Positions 34,141 to 43,100 are shown, numbered from the stretch's first letter. The stretch: DNA of 64,000 bases from Pirellulales bacterium (GCA_036267355.1 DATAWG010000072.1:1-64000), one strand, 5' to 3'. Program-made: numbers and translations. Notes: generated by a model not told the origin, from the letters alone.

Positions 34141-35814
34141 TTACTTTTCCAGCAGAAGCACCCAATCGTGGTCCTTCGCCGGCGAGGCGACATTTGCCAT
34201 GCCTTTAGCGTCGGCGACAATCGTCTTTGCCGCGCTGCGATCGCCGCTGACGGGATCGAAGATCGTCAGGCGGTATCTCGAATTCGCCGCGAGGCCGTGA
34301 AGGTCGACGCCGAGCGGATCGAGGGCGTAGACGACCAAAAGCGAATCGCCGATCCCGCAGGCTTGTGGCGGAATGCCAGATCCCTTTGCCGACCAACTCG
34401 CCGCGCCGGGCTTGGGCGCCAGCTTCGTCCACGGCAGCGATTCGAAGAATTTCTTGCCGAGCGCCTCTTGGCCGGAACCAGGAAGCCGCATTGCGTCGTC
34501 CCAAGAAATTTTGCCGTAGGTTCCGCCGTGCGGCGATTTGCCGTGCGGATCGCCCCGGCGGTTCACCTGCCAAATGCCGTTCGCGCCATACGTGTGCCCC
34601 GCGGCGCCATTCGTCAGGCAGAGCCAAAACATCGCCCGCGTCCAGCGCGTCGGCAACGAATCGCCCAGCATTTCATAGCTGGCCTCGCCGTCGACCACCG
34701 GCATCGTCGGCTTCGCGGCATACGACTCGCTCACCGCCCGAACGGCAACCTGCCCGGCGCTCAACTCGCCGTGCGGTGTTTGCAGCATATCGAAATCCAA
34801 TAGCGCCGGATCGTCGGTCGCATGACGCGACGTGTATTGATTTATTGCCGTGGGATGGATCGTCAGCGGCCGGCGCCAGGGGTCGGTCTCGCGGATGGAT
34901 CGCAACACTTCGGTCCAGCCATGTACCTGCTCGCGGTCGTCGTAGGGAAATCCCTTGGCGAGATACCAGGGCAAATTCGCCTCGCCTGCAGCGCACCAGA
35001 TCATCGGCCAGGCCCCGTATCGCGCAATCAAATACCGCCAATGCGATTTCATCTTCGCCACGCCCATCCAGGGCATGAAATATCCCCACGCGCCGACCAA
35101 GCAGGGCGAAATGCCCTGGTCGACCAGATAACGGAGCCGCGTGTCGGCAGCGTCGAAGTATTCGGGCCGAATCCGCTTGTAATCTTTTTCCCAAGGAAAG
35201 CCGGCCTCGTTCGCCCCACGCGGATCGAACGGCGGCATGTCGGGATACAAGCCCGCCACGATCTGCACGACATTGAATCCCTTCTGCCGCCGATCGGCCG
35301 CGAGTTGTTTGAAATCCTCTGGCCAATGGAGCCGATGCGATAGGCCCATCCACCATGTGTCGCCCAGCCAGAAAAACGGCGTGCCGTCGGCATATTCGAA
35401 ATGCCGCTTGTCGGCCGCCACCCGCACCGGCCCATGCTTGAACAGCGGATTATCGCCCGTATAGGCCGAAACCCTGATCGCGCCGCTGGCGCCATGCAGC
35501 CCTGCATCGTGTGTATCGCTGCATTCGCTCCGCCATGTGTGCCGGCCGAACTGCGGCGAGGAATAACGGGCCTTCCAGAGATCGCCGCCGTCCCAAAACG
35601 CGGGCACGCGCAGCACCCTTCCATCCGGTTCGGTAAAAACCAAATCGAGCGTCACCTCGTTGAACGGATCGGCATGCGCGACGCCGGCCTTCAGCGACAC
35701 TTCGACCGGCACATTCGCTTGCGTCTCAATTTCCGCGCCCCATGCCGCGGGCGAAGCCGCAGCGAATGCAAGCCCGACGACAATCGACCACCCGATACAA
35801 ACTGCGATTTTCAT
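34141..35814 (-). CDS. Secreted glycosidase-like protein, DUF5060 plus DUF4038
   Basis: The 557-residue protein has a signal peptide (IAVCIGWSIVVGLAFAAASPAAWG-A). A DUF5060 beta-sandwich follows (about 30-120: VTLDLVFTEPDGRVLRVPAF, WKARYSSPQFGRHTWRS). Then comes a DUF4038-type TIM barrel, related to family GH140 apiosidases (about 135-450: FEYADGTPFFWLGDTWWMGL, KGFNVVQIVAGLYPDMPPFD, MIWCAAGEANLPWYL, VVDGEASYEML). The putative acid/base is Glu in AAGEANL and the nucleophile Glu in DGEASYE. The C-terminal domain is a small beta-sandwich. Role: extracellular or periplasmic breakdown of plant or algal side chains; exact substrate unknown. Start at ATG 35814, with AAGGTAAAGAAG upstream. Confidence 0.85.
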   Translation of the reverse strand: MKIAVCIGWSIVVGLAFAAASPAAWGAEIETQANVPVEVSLKAGVAHADPFNEVTLDLVFTEPDGRVLRVPAFWDGGDLWKARYSSPQFGRHTWRSECSDTHDAGLHGASGAIRVSAYTGDNPLFKHGPVRVAADKRHFEYADGTPFFWLGDTWWMGLSHRLHWPEDFKQLAADRRQKGFNVVQIVAGLYPDMPPFDPRGANEAGFPWEKDYKRIRPEYFDAADTRLRYLVDQGISPCLVGAWGYFMPWMGVAKMKSHWRYLIARYGAWPMIWCAAGEANLPWYLAKGFPYDDREQVHGWTEVLRSIRETDPWRRPLTIHPTAINQYTSRHATDDPALLDFDMLQTPHGELSAGQVAVRAVSESYAAKPTMPVVDGEASYEMLGDSLPTRWTRAMFWLCLTNGAAGHTYGANGIWQVNRRGDPHGKSPHGGTYGKISWDDAMRLPGSGQEALGKKFFESLPWTKLAPKPGAASWSAKGSGIPPQACGIGDSLLVVYALDPLGVDLHGLAANSRYRLTIFDPVSGDRSAAKTIVADAKGMANVASPAKDHDWVLLLEK

Positions 35815-36439
35815 CACTTCTTTACCTTGCATGGCGCGGATCAAACACAACCGACCACGCTAGGCCGAACTCCGACGGTTGTCAATTGCTTGGTCTCGGC
35901 AAGGTCTGCCGGCACGACCGGACTTCGATTGCCGGAGAATTTCTCCGATTTTTGTTGGCGGCCGCCGCTTCCGAGCGTCTGGCCCCGCCGCCACTTGCAG
36001 CAGCCGGTCGATTCTCGGCAATCGCGAACGGCCGGAAAAGTCACGCGCGGTTCTTGACAAGTTGTCCGTGGATTCCGGGCCAAATCGCAGCGCTGAAAAT
36101 CACGCCCGTCGCTGGTTTCTTGCTGAATATTTTTGACTTCGCCGCGTGTGCTTGCTAGCTTAACTGCCGGGGGAATAATGCAAATCGCGCCGCTATTGCG
36201 CGACAGTTGGGCCGTCGAATCTTCGTGGCCCATTCGAAAGGAGGCACGCCGAACAGCAAACATCGATGGTGCTGGGTGCGGTCTTGCGGAACTCGAGAGG
36301 CACACAATGGATCCTACCCATCCCATGTCGCGATCGAGCCGGATCGCCCGACGAATGCAGGGATTCATCGCATTCGGGGCTCTTCATGCGAAGGCCCATC
36401 GGCTTAGATCACGGTGGCGAACTAGGAGGTTTCCACCCA
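35815..36439. other. Long upstream region of the Rrf2 gene
   Basis: About 620 bases with no supported gene. A possible promoter is TTGACT at about 36134 with TAGCTT 17 bases downstream. A 7-bp inverted repeat CGAATGC / GCATTCG at about 36353-36377 lies 60-90 bases before the Rrf2 start and could be an operator. All of this is tentative. Confidence 0.4.
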
Positions 36440-36868
36440 ATGCAATTATCCCGAACGGTCGGTTATGCATTGCAAGCAACATTGCAATTGGCCATTTCCG
36501 AATCGAGTTCGCCAATTCCCTGCAGCCGATTGGCGGCCGAAGGGCACATGCCCGAACGATTCTTGCTGCAGATTCTTCGAAACCTGGTGACGCATGGCAT
36601 TCTGCAATCGGTCCGCGGAGTTGATGGAGGTTACACACTCGAGCGCAAGCCCGAGGATATCTCGCTGTTGGAGGTGATCGAAGCGGTGGATGGCCCGTTG
36701 ATGTCGGGCCCGCCCGTGGCCGAAGGATTGCCCCACGAATCGCAAACGAAGCTTCGTGAAGCGTTGGAACAGGTGACCGCCACATCCAGGCGGCAACTCT
36801 CGGAAATCAAGTTGGCAAGCCTGTTGAAAACCCCGGGCCATCGGGAGCAAGCCCGGCCGTCCCAGTAG
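36440..36868 (+). CDS. Rrf2-family transcriptional regulator
   Basis: A 142-residue winged-helix DNA-binding protein of the Rrf2 family. The opening QLSRTVGYALQATLQLA corresponds to the first helices. The recognition region is PERFLLQILRNLVTHGILQS, and the wing is VRGVDGGYTLERKPEDISLLEVIEAVDGP, all typical of the family. Rrf2 proteins such as IscR or NsrR sense Fe-S clusters or NO through a three-cysteine cluster in the segment after the wing. Here only one Cys is present (PCSRL near residue 25), so a cluster-based mechanism is unlikely. ATG at 36440 has ACTAGGAGGTT upstream, one of the strongest ribosome-binding sites in the window. Target genes unknown. Confidence 0.88.
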   Translation: MQLSRTVGYALQATLQLAISESSSPIPCSRLAAEGHMPERFLLQILRNLVTHGILQSVRGVDGGYTLERKPEDISLLEVIEAVDGPLMSGPPVAEGLPHESQTKLREALEQVTATSRRQLSEIKLASLLKTPGHREQARPSQ

Positions 36869-36982
36869 CCACTCCATGAGCCCCCGGCCGATGCGCTCAG
36901 TCGCGTTGCTAACCGTCCCCCTTGGCCTCTGATCCCTGTGCCCGGTTCACCGCCCCCTCCCTTTCCCCTCCATCTTGCCCAC

Positions 36983-37774
36983 ATGGATCCAACGCAACTC
37001 GCTCATCGGCTTGAAGTCGGCCGGGCTGCCGCCCAAGAAGCTGGCCGGCTGACGCTCGGCTATTTCCAGCGGCCCGATCTGGCCGTGGAGCGCAAGGCGG
37101 ATGCGTCGCCCGTCACCGTCGCCGATCGGCAGGCCGAGGAACTTTTGCGCGAGCGGATCGGCGCCGCGTTTCCCGACGACGCAATCGTCGGCGAGGAATT
37201 TCCCGATCGGCCGGGCACGAGCGGCTGCCGCTGGATTTTGGATCCGATCGACGGCACGAAATCGTTCATCCACGGCGTGCCGCTCTACGGCACGCTGATC
37301 GGCATGGAGAGCGGTTCGCAAAGCGTGCTGGGCATCATCCATCTGCCGGCGCTCGATGAATGCGTTTACGCCGCCGTGGGAAGCGGCGCCTGGCACGTTC
37401 GCGGCAATGCCCCGCCAATTCCCGCACGTGTTTCGCAAACCGAGCGATTTTGCGAATCGCTGTTTTGCACGAGCGAAGTTGCCAGCTTCGGCCCGCGCGG
37501 CGCGATGCCCGTCTACGAACGATTGCAAGCCGCCGCCCGCCTTTCGCGCACCTGGGGCGATTGCTATGGCTACATGATGGTGGCGACCGGCCGGGCCGAA
37601 CTGATGGTCGACCCGATCATGAACGTTTGGGACGCCGCCGCGATCCTGCCGATTCTCGAAGAAGCCGGCGGCACGTTCACCGACTGGCAAGGCCGCCCAA
37701 CCATCCACTCCGGCGAGGGTTTGGCAACCAACGGCCTGGTGCTGAATGAAACCCTCGCCACGATCCGCGGCTGA
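36983..37774 (+). CDS. Inositol-monophosphatase-family phosphatase, likely histidinol-phosphatase
   Basis: A 263-residue Mg-dependent phosphatase of the IMPase superfamily. Metal-binding motifs are GEEFPDR (Glu), WILDPIDGTKSFIHGVPLYG (the DPIDGT signature near residue 84) and VWDAAAILPILEEAGG near 215. The FIHGVPLYG segment and overall length agree best with the histidinol-phosphate phosphatase (HisN) subgroup, which performs the penultimate step of histidine synthesis, but inositol-1-phosphate or other sugar phosphates cannot be excluded. The leader is pyrimidine-rich (CCCCCTCCCTTTCCCCTCC) without a Shine-Dalgarno. The gene follows the Rrf2 regulator by about 115 bases. Confidence 0.85.
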   Translation: MDPTQLAHRLEVGRAAAQEAGRLTLGYFQRPDLAVERKADASPVTVADRQAEELLRERIGAAFPDDAIVGEEFPDRPGTSGCRWILDPIDGTKSFIHGVPLYGTLIGMESGSQSVLGIIHLPALDECVYAAVGSGAWHVRGNAPPIPARVSQTERFCESLFCTSEVASFGPRGAMPVYERLQAAARLSRTWGDCYGYMMVATGRAELMVDPIMNVWDAAAILPILEEAGGTFTDWQGRPTIHSGEGLATNGLVLNETLATIRG

Positions 37775-37832
37775 GCCCGCCTTTGTTCGCACCCGTCTTA
37801 GCTTTTGAAAGAATAGGGGGGCGAAAACGATA

Positions 37833-38234
37833 TTAACTGCCGGACGAGAGGCGATTGTGGTTCTGGCGCCATTGCGATGCGTTGCTCGCCGAACCGCTCG
37901 ATCCGGTCGTCGAATTGGACGACGACCCGCCGTTGCGTGTCGTTTTCAAGCAAACTTCCAATTGCTTGATCGCTTCATCGACCGCATGCAGGGCGGCCTC
38001 GCGATGACCGTCGAAATCGTGACGGGCATGTTGCAGTTCATGCCGTGCTTCGTGGAGCGTGTGCAGCGCGCGGTGGATTTCCGGATCGGATCGGCCGTTG
38101 TTCGCCACTTGGCCCGATGAGCCCGACTTACCGGGAGTCGCGGCAATGCCGTTGTTCCAAGCGGACAAGCTCAGCACGACGCCGAAAGCTCCGGCCAACA
38201 GACCCAGACCCGTAATGCGGGTGCGTGTGTACAT
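37833..38234 (-). CDS. Small exported helical protein of unknown function
   Basis: The 133-residue product has a signal peptide (ITGLGLLAGAFGVVLSLSAW, then NNGIAATPGKSG). The mature centre (about 55-95) is a charged amphipathic helix rich in His, Glu and Arg (HTLHEARHELQHARHDFDGH, then DEAIKQLEVCLK), and the C-terminus is Ser/Gly/Asn-rich and probably disordered. Many small planctomycete proteins have this layout. A GGGAG sequence precedes ATG 38234. It is convergent with the phosphatase gene, with 58 bases between stops. No family recognised. Confidence 0.65.
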   Translation of the reverse strand: MYTRTRITGLGLLAGAFGVVLSLSAWNNGIAATPGKSGSSGQVANNGRSDPEIHRALHTLHEARHELQHARHDFDGHREAALHAVDEAIKQLEVCLKTTRNGGSSSNSTTGSSGSASNASQWRQNHNRLSSGS

Positions 38235-38578
38235 CGTTGTGCTCCCAGGAGATGAGAAAGATCCGGTTCTACCGCTGACGCAAATGCTTGCGGACCTGCG
38301 GGAACCGTGAGAACCGAGCCGGACGCTTCATTCCTGCTCGTAGGCCGAGCCGCCCGGCGAACGCCAGCCAACTCGACATCGAAACTATAGGTCAAAAGCG
38401 GTCAAGTGGTGAAACAGGATGAAATTTTTCTTGTTCTATTCCATCGCACGGATTCGCCGAGCGGTCGACGCATCGAGCGGCCTGTCGTCGGCGAATGTCC
38501 GTCATTCGACATTCGCCGGTGGCTCGTGTAGACTCCGCATAGTGGTTTCTTATTGGCGTTTGCGAGGATTGCGAATCG
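38235..38578. other. Divergent intergenic region
   Basis: About 340 bases between the divergent 133-residue protein gene and the GH10-like gene. It contains TCATTCGACATTCGCC near 38503, related to the TCATTCGACATTCGTCATT words before 41567, but no gene or clear promoter. Confidence 0.4.
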
Positions 38579-40012
38579 ATGGGTCAGGTCGGCTTCCTGG
38601 TTCCGCTCGGCGAATTTCTCCCGGCCGAGGCTCCCCCACGAGCCTACCTGTCGGCCCTCGACCAACTGCCGTGGCAAACGCGCGTCACGCGCACCGCGAC
38701 CGGCATCACCGTCGAGCGACCGGAAAGCGAATCGGGTTATTTTCACATCCTGTGGCAAACCGCCACGCGCGGCCGATTGGTGCTCATCACCGGGACGATT
38801 GCCGAGCGAGCGGAGCCCTACATTTTGCCCGTCGAGTTGGCGCGGGGCGTGATCTGCCGGCTGCGAAATCAGGTTGGCGGATGGGACGCGGCCGGATTGG
38901 CGCCCCCCGCGGGCGTGACGGCCCAATTGAAGCAGGCGATGCAGCATTTCGTGGTAGCCGCAACATCGCAAGACCACCCCACCGAAGCGGCGGCTCAAGC
39001 CCAGGCGGCGATCGAGGCCGCGCTGGCGGGGAGTGATTTGCTGGTCGATGCATTTGCCCAACAGGCAATCCGGGCGCGCAAAGGGCAGGCGGCCAGGCTC
39101 GCGATTTTATTGGGCGGTTCGTTGGACAAGGTCGTTCCCGATCGAACGCTGGCCGAGCCGTATCTTGCGGCGTTCAATTCGGCCGTGCTCCCCTGCGCTT
39201 GGAGCCAGATCGAGCCACAAGCCGGCCGGCGGCAGTGGGAATTGGTCGACGGCCAACTCGCATGGTGCGCGGCCCATCAGTTGCGAGTTGTCTGCGGACC
39301 ACTGCTGGATTTGCAGCCCGTGGCCTTGCCCGACTGGCTGTATCTGTGGGAAGGGGATTTTACGAACATCCTATCGGTGGTGACGGACCAAATTCGCGCG
39401 GTAGTGACGCGAATCAAAGGTCGGGTGCACCTCTGGAACTGTGCCGCACGTGTTAACACCGCAGAAGCCCTTTCCCTCTCCGAGGAAGAGGTGTTGCGGC
39501 TGACGGTGCGGACGGTCGAGACGGTGCGCAACATCGACAACCGTACGCCGGTCATGGTCACCTTCGATCAACCGTGGGGCGACTATCTGGGCCAACTCGA
39601 ACGCGATTTGCCGCCGTTGCATTTCGCCGATGCGCTGGTGCGCTCCGATCTCGGGCTGGCGGGCATCGGTCTCGAACTAAACCTGGGCGTCGGCCCGGAA
39701 TCGACGCTACCGCGCGACGCGATGGAATTGAGCCGACAACTCGATCGCTGGGCCGCACTCGGATTGCCGCTCGTGGTTCTGCTGACGATTCCCAGTGACG
39801 GCGAGGGATTCACTTCCGCCGGCCAACTGGCTTGGCTCCGAAGCTATTTGCAATTGATGTCGGCCAAATCGAGCGTGCATGGAATCCTGTGGAACGACTT
39901 GCGCGACGCGCCCGCCCCGCGCCCCGACAGCCGAGGATTGCTGAATCCCGCGGGTCAACCGAAGCCCGTATTGTCGGCGCTCGCCGAGTTTCGCCGAATG
40001 CAAGTGGTTTAG
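38579..40012 (+). CDS. GH10-like TIM-barrel protein, possibly non-catalytic
   Basis: A 477-residue protein. The N-terminal 150 residues contain beta-strands of a carbohydrate-binding-like domain (VTRTATGITVERPESESGY, HILWQTATRGRLVLITGTI). The rest resembles a glycoside hydrolase family 10 barrel: AFNSAVLPCAWSQIEPQAGR, the strand LRVVCGPLLDLQPVALPDWL, GRVHLWNCAARVNTAEALSL, and HGILWNDLRDAPAPRPDSRG near the end. In true GH10 xylanases the strand corresponding to HLWNCAARVN ends in Asn-Glu, which provides the acid/base. Here the Glu is replaced, so catalysis of the usual kind is doubtful. No signal peptide is seen, which suggests a cytoplasmic location. Start ATG 38579. Confidence 0.65.
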   Translation: MGQVGFLVPLGEFLPAEAPPRAYLSALDQLPWQTRVTRTATGITVERPESESGYFHILWQTATRGRLVLITGTIAERAEPYILPVELARGVICRLRNQVGGWDAAGLAPPAGVTAQLKQAMQHFVVAATSQDHPTEAAAQAQAAIEAALAGSDLLVDAFAQQAIRARKGQAARLAILLGGSLDKVVPDRTLAEPYLAAFNSAVLPCAWSQIEPQAGRRQWELVDGQLAWCAAHQLRVVCGPLLDLQPVALPDWLYLWEGDFTNILSVVTDQIRAVVTRIKGRVHLWNCAARVNTAEALSLSEEEVLRLTVRTVETVRNIDNRTPVMVTFDQPWGDYLGQLERDLPPLHFADALVRSDLGLAGIGLELNLGVGPESTLPRDAMELSRQLDRWAALGLPLVVLLTIPSDGEGFTSAGQLAWLRSYLQLMSAKSSVHGILWNDLRDAPAPRPDSRGLLNPAGQPKPVLSALAEFRRMQVV

Positions 40013-40091
40013 GTGTAACGTGGTTTCCTGGGTCGTTATACTAGGGACTCATCGACGCGAAACAAATTCAGGCGTTCCCCTGAGCCGAATC

Positions 40092-40159
40092 ACCGGCGGC
40101 TAGCGCTTGCCGCTAACGCTCGGATAGCCCACGTGAGCGGCGTGGCGCTAGGCGCCGGT
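40092..40159. repeat. Family-3 palindromic element, second copy
   Basis: Inverted ends ACCGGCGGCTAGCG and CGCTAGGCGCCGGT enclose about 40 bp. It lies 80 bases after the stop of the GH10-like gene. It matches the element at 20142-20210 at both ends and differs in the centre. Confidence 0.8.
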
Positions 40160-40296
40160 AAAACCAAAGCCGCGTCGTCAACCCTCCAGACAAACCAACG
40201 ATCCGCAAGCCATTTTCAATTTCCCTGCTAGCGCGTCGGGCTCGGTCAGGGGGCCGCGGAACAATTCGAAAACAACATCCTGCAGGTAAGATCCTT

Positions 40297-41307
40297 ATGA
40301 GTCGATCCATGACACGTCGCCAGTTTGTGGCCGCCGGAGCTGCGGTTGCCGGGGTTGCGGTTGCCGGAGTCGGTTGGTTGCCGAGTGTTTCGGCGGTCGC
40401 CGCGGAAGCGGAAGAGCCGGCCGTCACCGGCCCGTTCCGCCATCCGTTTCACAAGGCCGTCTTCGCCACGCTGAAAGACGATTTCCACAAGATCAAGGCA
40501 GCAGGGTTCGAAGGAATCGAATGTCTCGATTGGAACGTCTCGCCGGAAACGGCCCGCGAGGGGCGCAAAAAAGTCGAGGCGGCCGGCCTGCGCGTTCATT
40601 CCGTCCTCCGCGGGTGGCTCGATTTCAACAGCAGCAAGGCCAACGAAGTCGAAAACTCGCTCGGCTCGGCCACGGTCGCCCTCCGGGCCGCGCAAGCTTA
40701 CGGAGCCGACACGGTGCTCTTGGTGCCCTGCAAAGTCGGCGGCATGCCGATGCCGAATCCCTGGGAGCTCGATTTGGATTTCGACGAGCGCACGTTGAAA
40801 CTCAATCGCGTGGTGAAGGGCGACAACAGCAGATACCAGGCGTATATCGACGCCCAAAACCGGGCCACCGAAACGTCGCTCGTAAACCTGCGAAAGCTGA
40901 TTCCAATTGCCGAACGAGCGGGCGTGATCGTTGGGGTCGAAGAGGTGTGGAACAATCTGTGGCTGCGGCCGGAGTTCTTCAAACACCTCATCGTGGCGTG
41001 CGATAGCCAGTGGATTCAGGCCTATTTCGACATCGCCAACATGGTGAAATATCTCATTCCGCCCGAGCAGTGGATTCGCACGCTCGGCAAGCTGATCGTG
41101 AAATGCCACGTCAAGGACTACAAGCTTTCGGCCGACCGCCACAGCGGCACCTGGCCGACGCTCCGCGAAGGGAGCGTCAATTGGCCCGAAGTGCGCAAGG
41201 CGCTCGACGAAGTCGGATACGGCGGCTGGGGCACGATCGAATCGCCGGGGCCAATCTCGCTGGAAGAGCAAAACCGCCGCTTCGATCTCATCATCGCAGG
41301 CAAATAG
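40297..41307 (+). CDS. Tat-exported sugar-phosphate-isomerase/epimerase-like TIM barrel
   Basis: A 336-residue protein of the xylose-isomerase-like TIM-barrel superfamily. The N-terminus MTRRQFVAAGAAVAGVAVAG is a twin-arginine signal, with a cleavage site near VAAEA. Barrel features: IKAAGFEGIECLDWNVSPE, GADTVLLVPCKVGG, the metal-ligand Glu in AGVIVGVEEVWNN, Asp in QAYFDIANMV, His in VKCHVKDYKL, and Glu in GGWGTIESPG. These match the four-ligand metal site of the family. Substrate is likely a sugar or inositol derivative and cannot be refined. Planctomycetes export many such enzymes. Start ATG 40297; an internal ATG five codons downstream is also possible. Confidence 0.85.
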   Translation: MSRSMTRRQFVAAGAAVAGVAVAGVGWLPSVSAVAAEAEEPAVTGPFRHPFHKAVFATLKDDFHKIKAAGFEGIECLDWNVSPETAREGRKKVEAAGLRVHSVLRGWLDFNSSKANEVENSLGSATVALRAAQAYGADTVLLVPCKVGGMPMPNPWELDLDFDERTLKLNRVVKGDNSRYQAYIDAQNRATETSLVNLRKLIPIAERAGVIVGVEEVWNNLWLRPEFFKHLIVACDSQWIQAYFDIANMVKYLIPPEQWIRTLGKLIVKCHVKDYKLSADRHSGTWPTLREGSVNWPEVRKALDEVGYGGWGTIESPGPISLEEQNRRFDLIIAGK

Positions 41308-41308
41308 A

Positions 41309-41560
41309 AAATGACGAAGGACGAAGCTCGAATGCCGAAAGAATGCCGAATGCCGATTCCCGATTCCCGAATGCCGAATCACGACGCTGATTCGTAACGC
41401 CCGGCTGCCCATAAACGTTTCTTAGGCTGGGCCGACAAATAATTCTCCACAGACCCATCTCCCCTTGCGGGAGAGGGCAGGGTGAGGCGTTCAAACAGCG
41501 GAAGTTATTTTTCGGCCGAGCCTTCGTTTAGACATTTGTCATTCGACATTCGTCATTTCC
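41309..41560. repeat. Inverted AATGACGAA / TTCGTCATT words filling an intergenic gap
   Basis: Immediately after the TAG of the TIM-barrel gene stands AAAATGACGAAGGACGAAGC, followed by repeats of GAATGCCGAA and GATTCCC. Just before the next ATG stands GTCATTCGACATTCGTCATT. The ends pair as AAATGACGAA and TTCGTCATTT. The gap therefore starts at a stop codon with one arm and ends in front of a start codon with the other, as in the gaps at 61.0 and 62.5 kb. Confidence 0.65.
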
Positions 41561-41566
41561 CCGTCC

Positions 41567-42109
41567 ATGCCCATCAACGGATTTGACGACGAACGGAGGC
41601 CAGTCGTCGGTCGCCGATCGCGAATCTCACTGCGGTTCGTGGCCGGGGCGATCGTGCTGGGAGTCACGCTTGGGCTGGTGGCCACGGTCGTCGTGCTCCT
41701 TATCAGCAGCCGCGGCCAACTGCCGCGCATGACCGCAGCCGATTTCAAGAATGCCGAGCGGCACTGGGCCGAATTCGGGCCGGCCAGCTATGAAATGAAT
41801 GTCGAACAGAGCCTCGGGTTAAGCGGCAAAATTCATGTCGAAGTGCGGCAGCGGCAGGTCACGGCGATGACGATCAATGGCGAGCCGGCGCCGCCCCGGC
41901 TCTGGGACAATTGGTCGGTCGCCGGACTCTTCGAAATCATCCAGCTCGACCTGGATCGCAACACCGATGCCGCCGGCCAATCCCCCGTCGTTTTTCAACA
42001 GGCCGAGTTCGATCCCGACACCGGTTTGCCGCGCGTCTATCGCCGCACCGAAATGTCGGGGGGCCAAACCGTCGAATGGCGGATCAGGTCGTTCCGCGCA
42101 TTGCAATAG
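41567..42109 (+). CDS. Membrane-anchored DUF6174-like protein
   Basis: The 180-residue protein has one transmembrane helix (RFVAGAIVLGVTLGLVATVVVLLIS, split across residues 23-48) after a basic cytoplasmic start. A soluble domain follows (about 60-180), whose pattern WAEFGPASYEMNVEQS, HVEVRQRQVTAMTINGEP and FDPDTGLPRVYRRTEMS resembles the DUF6174 fold seen in small envelope proteins. The leader is pyrimidine-rich (CATTTCCCCGTCC) with no Shine-Dalgarno. It lies between the TIM-barrel and SDR genes on the same strand. Function unknown. Confidence 0.7.
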   Translation: MPINGFDDERRPVVGRRSRISLRFVAGAIVLGVTLGLVATVVVLLISSRGQLPRMTAADFKNAERHWAEFGPASYEMNVEQSLGLSGKIHVEVRQRQVTAMTINGEPAPPRLWDNWSVAGLFEIIQLDLDRNTDAAGQSPVVFQQAEFDPDTGLPRVYRRTEMSGGQTVEWRIRSFRALQ

Positions 42110-42287
42110 GCGCCCACGCGTCTCGCGGTTCGGAATTCGGGATTCGATCGGCGCGGGGCTACTCAAAGCCCCAGTTTATTAAGACAATCGGCGCTCCCGC
42201 GCCCGGCCTCGATTTTCGTCCGGCCCACGTTCCTCCCCTCACCTTCACCCTCGCCCGTCTCCTCCCCCTCACCCCCACCCGTCCCCG

Positions 42288-43091
42288 ATGCCCTACTGGA
42301 CCGACAAAGTCGCGCTGGTTACTGGCGGGTCTGGCGGGCTGGGCAGTGCGTTAGGAAAGACTTTTGCCGCCGCGGGAGCGAAAGTTGTCTTGGCTGCCCG
42401 ACATGCCGAGCGGCTGGAGGCGGTCGTGGATGCGATCCGGCAAACCGGCGGCTCGGCGATTGCCGTCGCCGCCGATGTTACGCAGCAAGCCGACGTCGAA
42501 AATCTCTTCCGCCGCACGATCGACGAATTCGGCCGCCTCGATGCACTGGTGAATGCGGCCGGCCGCTCGGCCCGTGGACAAGTGATCGACACGACGCCGG
42601 AGGAATTCGCCGAACTGTTGGATTTGAATTTCTTGTCGGTCGTGCGCTGCGTTCGGGCGGCGGTGCCACATCTATTGAAGACCCGTGGCCATCTGGTAAA
42701 CATCAGCTCGCTGGCCGGCAAAGCGGCGACGCGGTATGTGGGCGCCTATCCGGCGTCGAAATTCGCGCTAGCCGCCTACACACAGCAGTTGCGCCTCGAA
42801 CTTTCGCCGGGCGGATTGCATGTCTTATTGGTTTCGCCGGGACCAATCGCCCGTCCCGACACCGCCCAGCGTTACGCCGAGCAAACCGCGAACCTTCCCG
42901 AACGAGCCCGCAAGCCGGGCGCCGGCGTAAAATTCCGGGCGATCCAACCCGAGGATCTTTCCCGCGCGATCCTGCGGGCCTGCGAGCGTCGCCGCACGGA
43001 GCTGATTTACCCAACGGCCGTTCGGCTTCTTCTTGCTTTGGGCGCTCTTTCGCCCAGCTTGGGCGATTGGATCGTCCGCCGCCTGACGTAA
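42288..43091 (+). CDS. Short-chain dehydrogenase/reductase
   Basis: A 267-residue classical SDR. The NAD(P)-binding motif TGGSGGLGSALGKTFAAAG is at residues 10-28, NAAGRSARG near 89-97 corresponds to the NNAG motif, the catalytic Ser is in VNISSLAGKA near 141, and the Tyr-x-x-x-Lys pair is in YPASKFALAAY near 153. Arg residues after the first motif (LAARHAER) favour NADP(H). The C-terminal helices (LIYPTAVRLLLALGALSP) are hydrophobic, as in SDRs that act on lipids or are membrane-associated. Substrate unknown. The leader from about 42230 is almost pure C and T with CCTCACC-like words and no Shine-Dalgarno. Confidence 0.9.
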   Translation: MPYWTDKVALVTGGSGGLGSALGKTFAAAGAKVVLAARHAERLEAVVDAIRQTGGSAIAVAADVTQQADVENLFRRTIDEFGRLDALVNAAGRSARGQVIDTTPEEFAELLDLNFLSVVRCVRAAVPHLLKTRGHLVNISSLAGKAATRYVGAYPASKFALAAYTQQLRLELSPGGLHVLLVSPGPIARPDTAQRYAEQTANLPERARKPGAGVKFRAIQPEDLSRAILRACERRRTELIYPTAVRLLLALGALSPSLGDWIVRRLT

Positions 43092-43100
43092 GCGCAAACC

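Noticed and set aside
36133-36624. 163-codon frame upstream of and overlapping the Rrf2 start
   Set aside because: It runs into the Rrf2 coding region in another frame and has no domain or ribosome-binding site.
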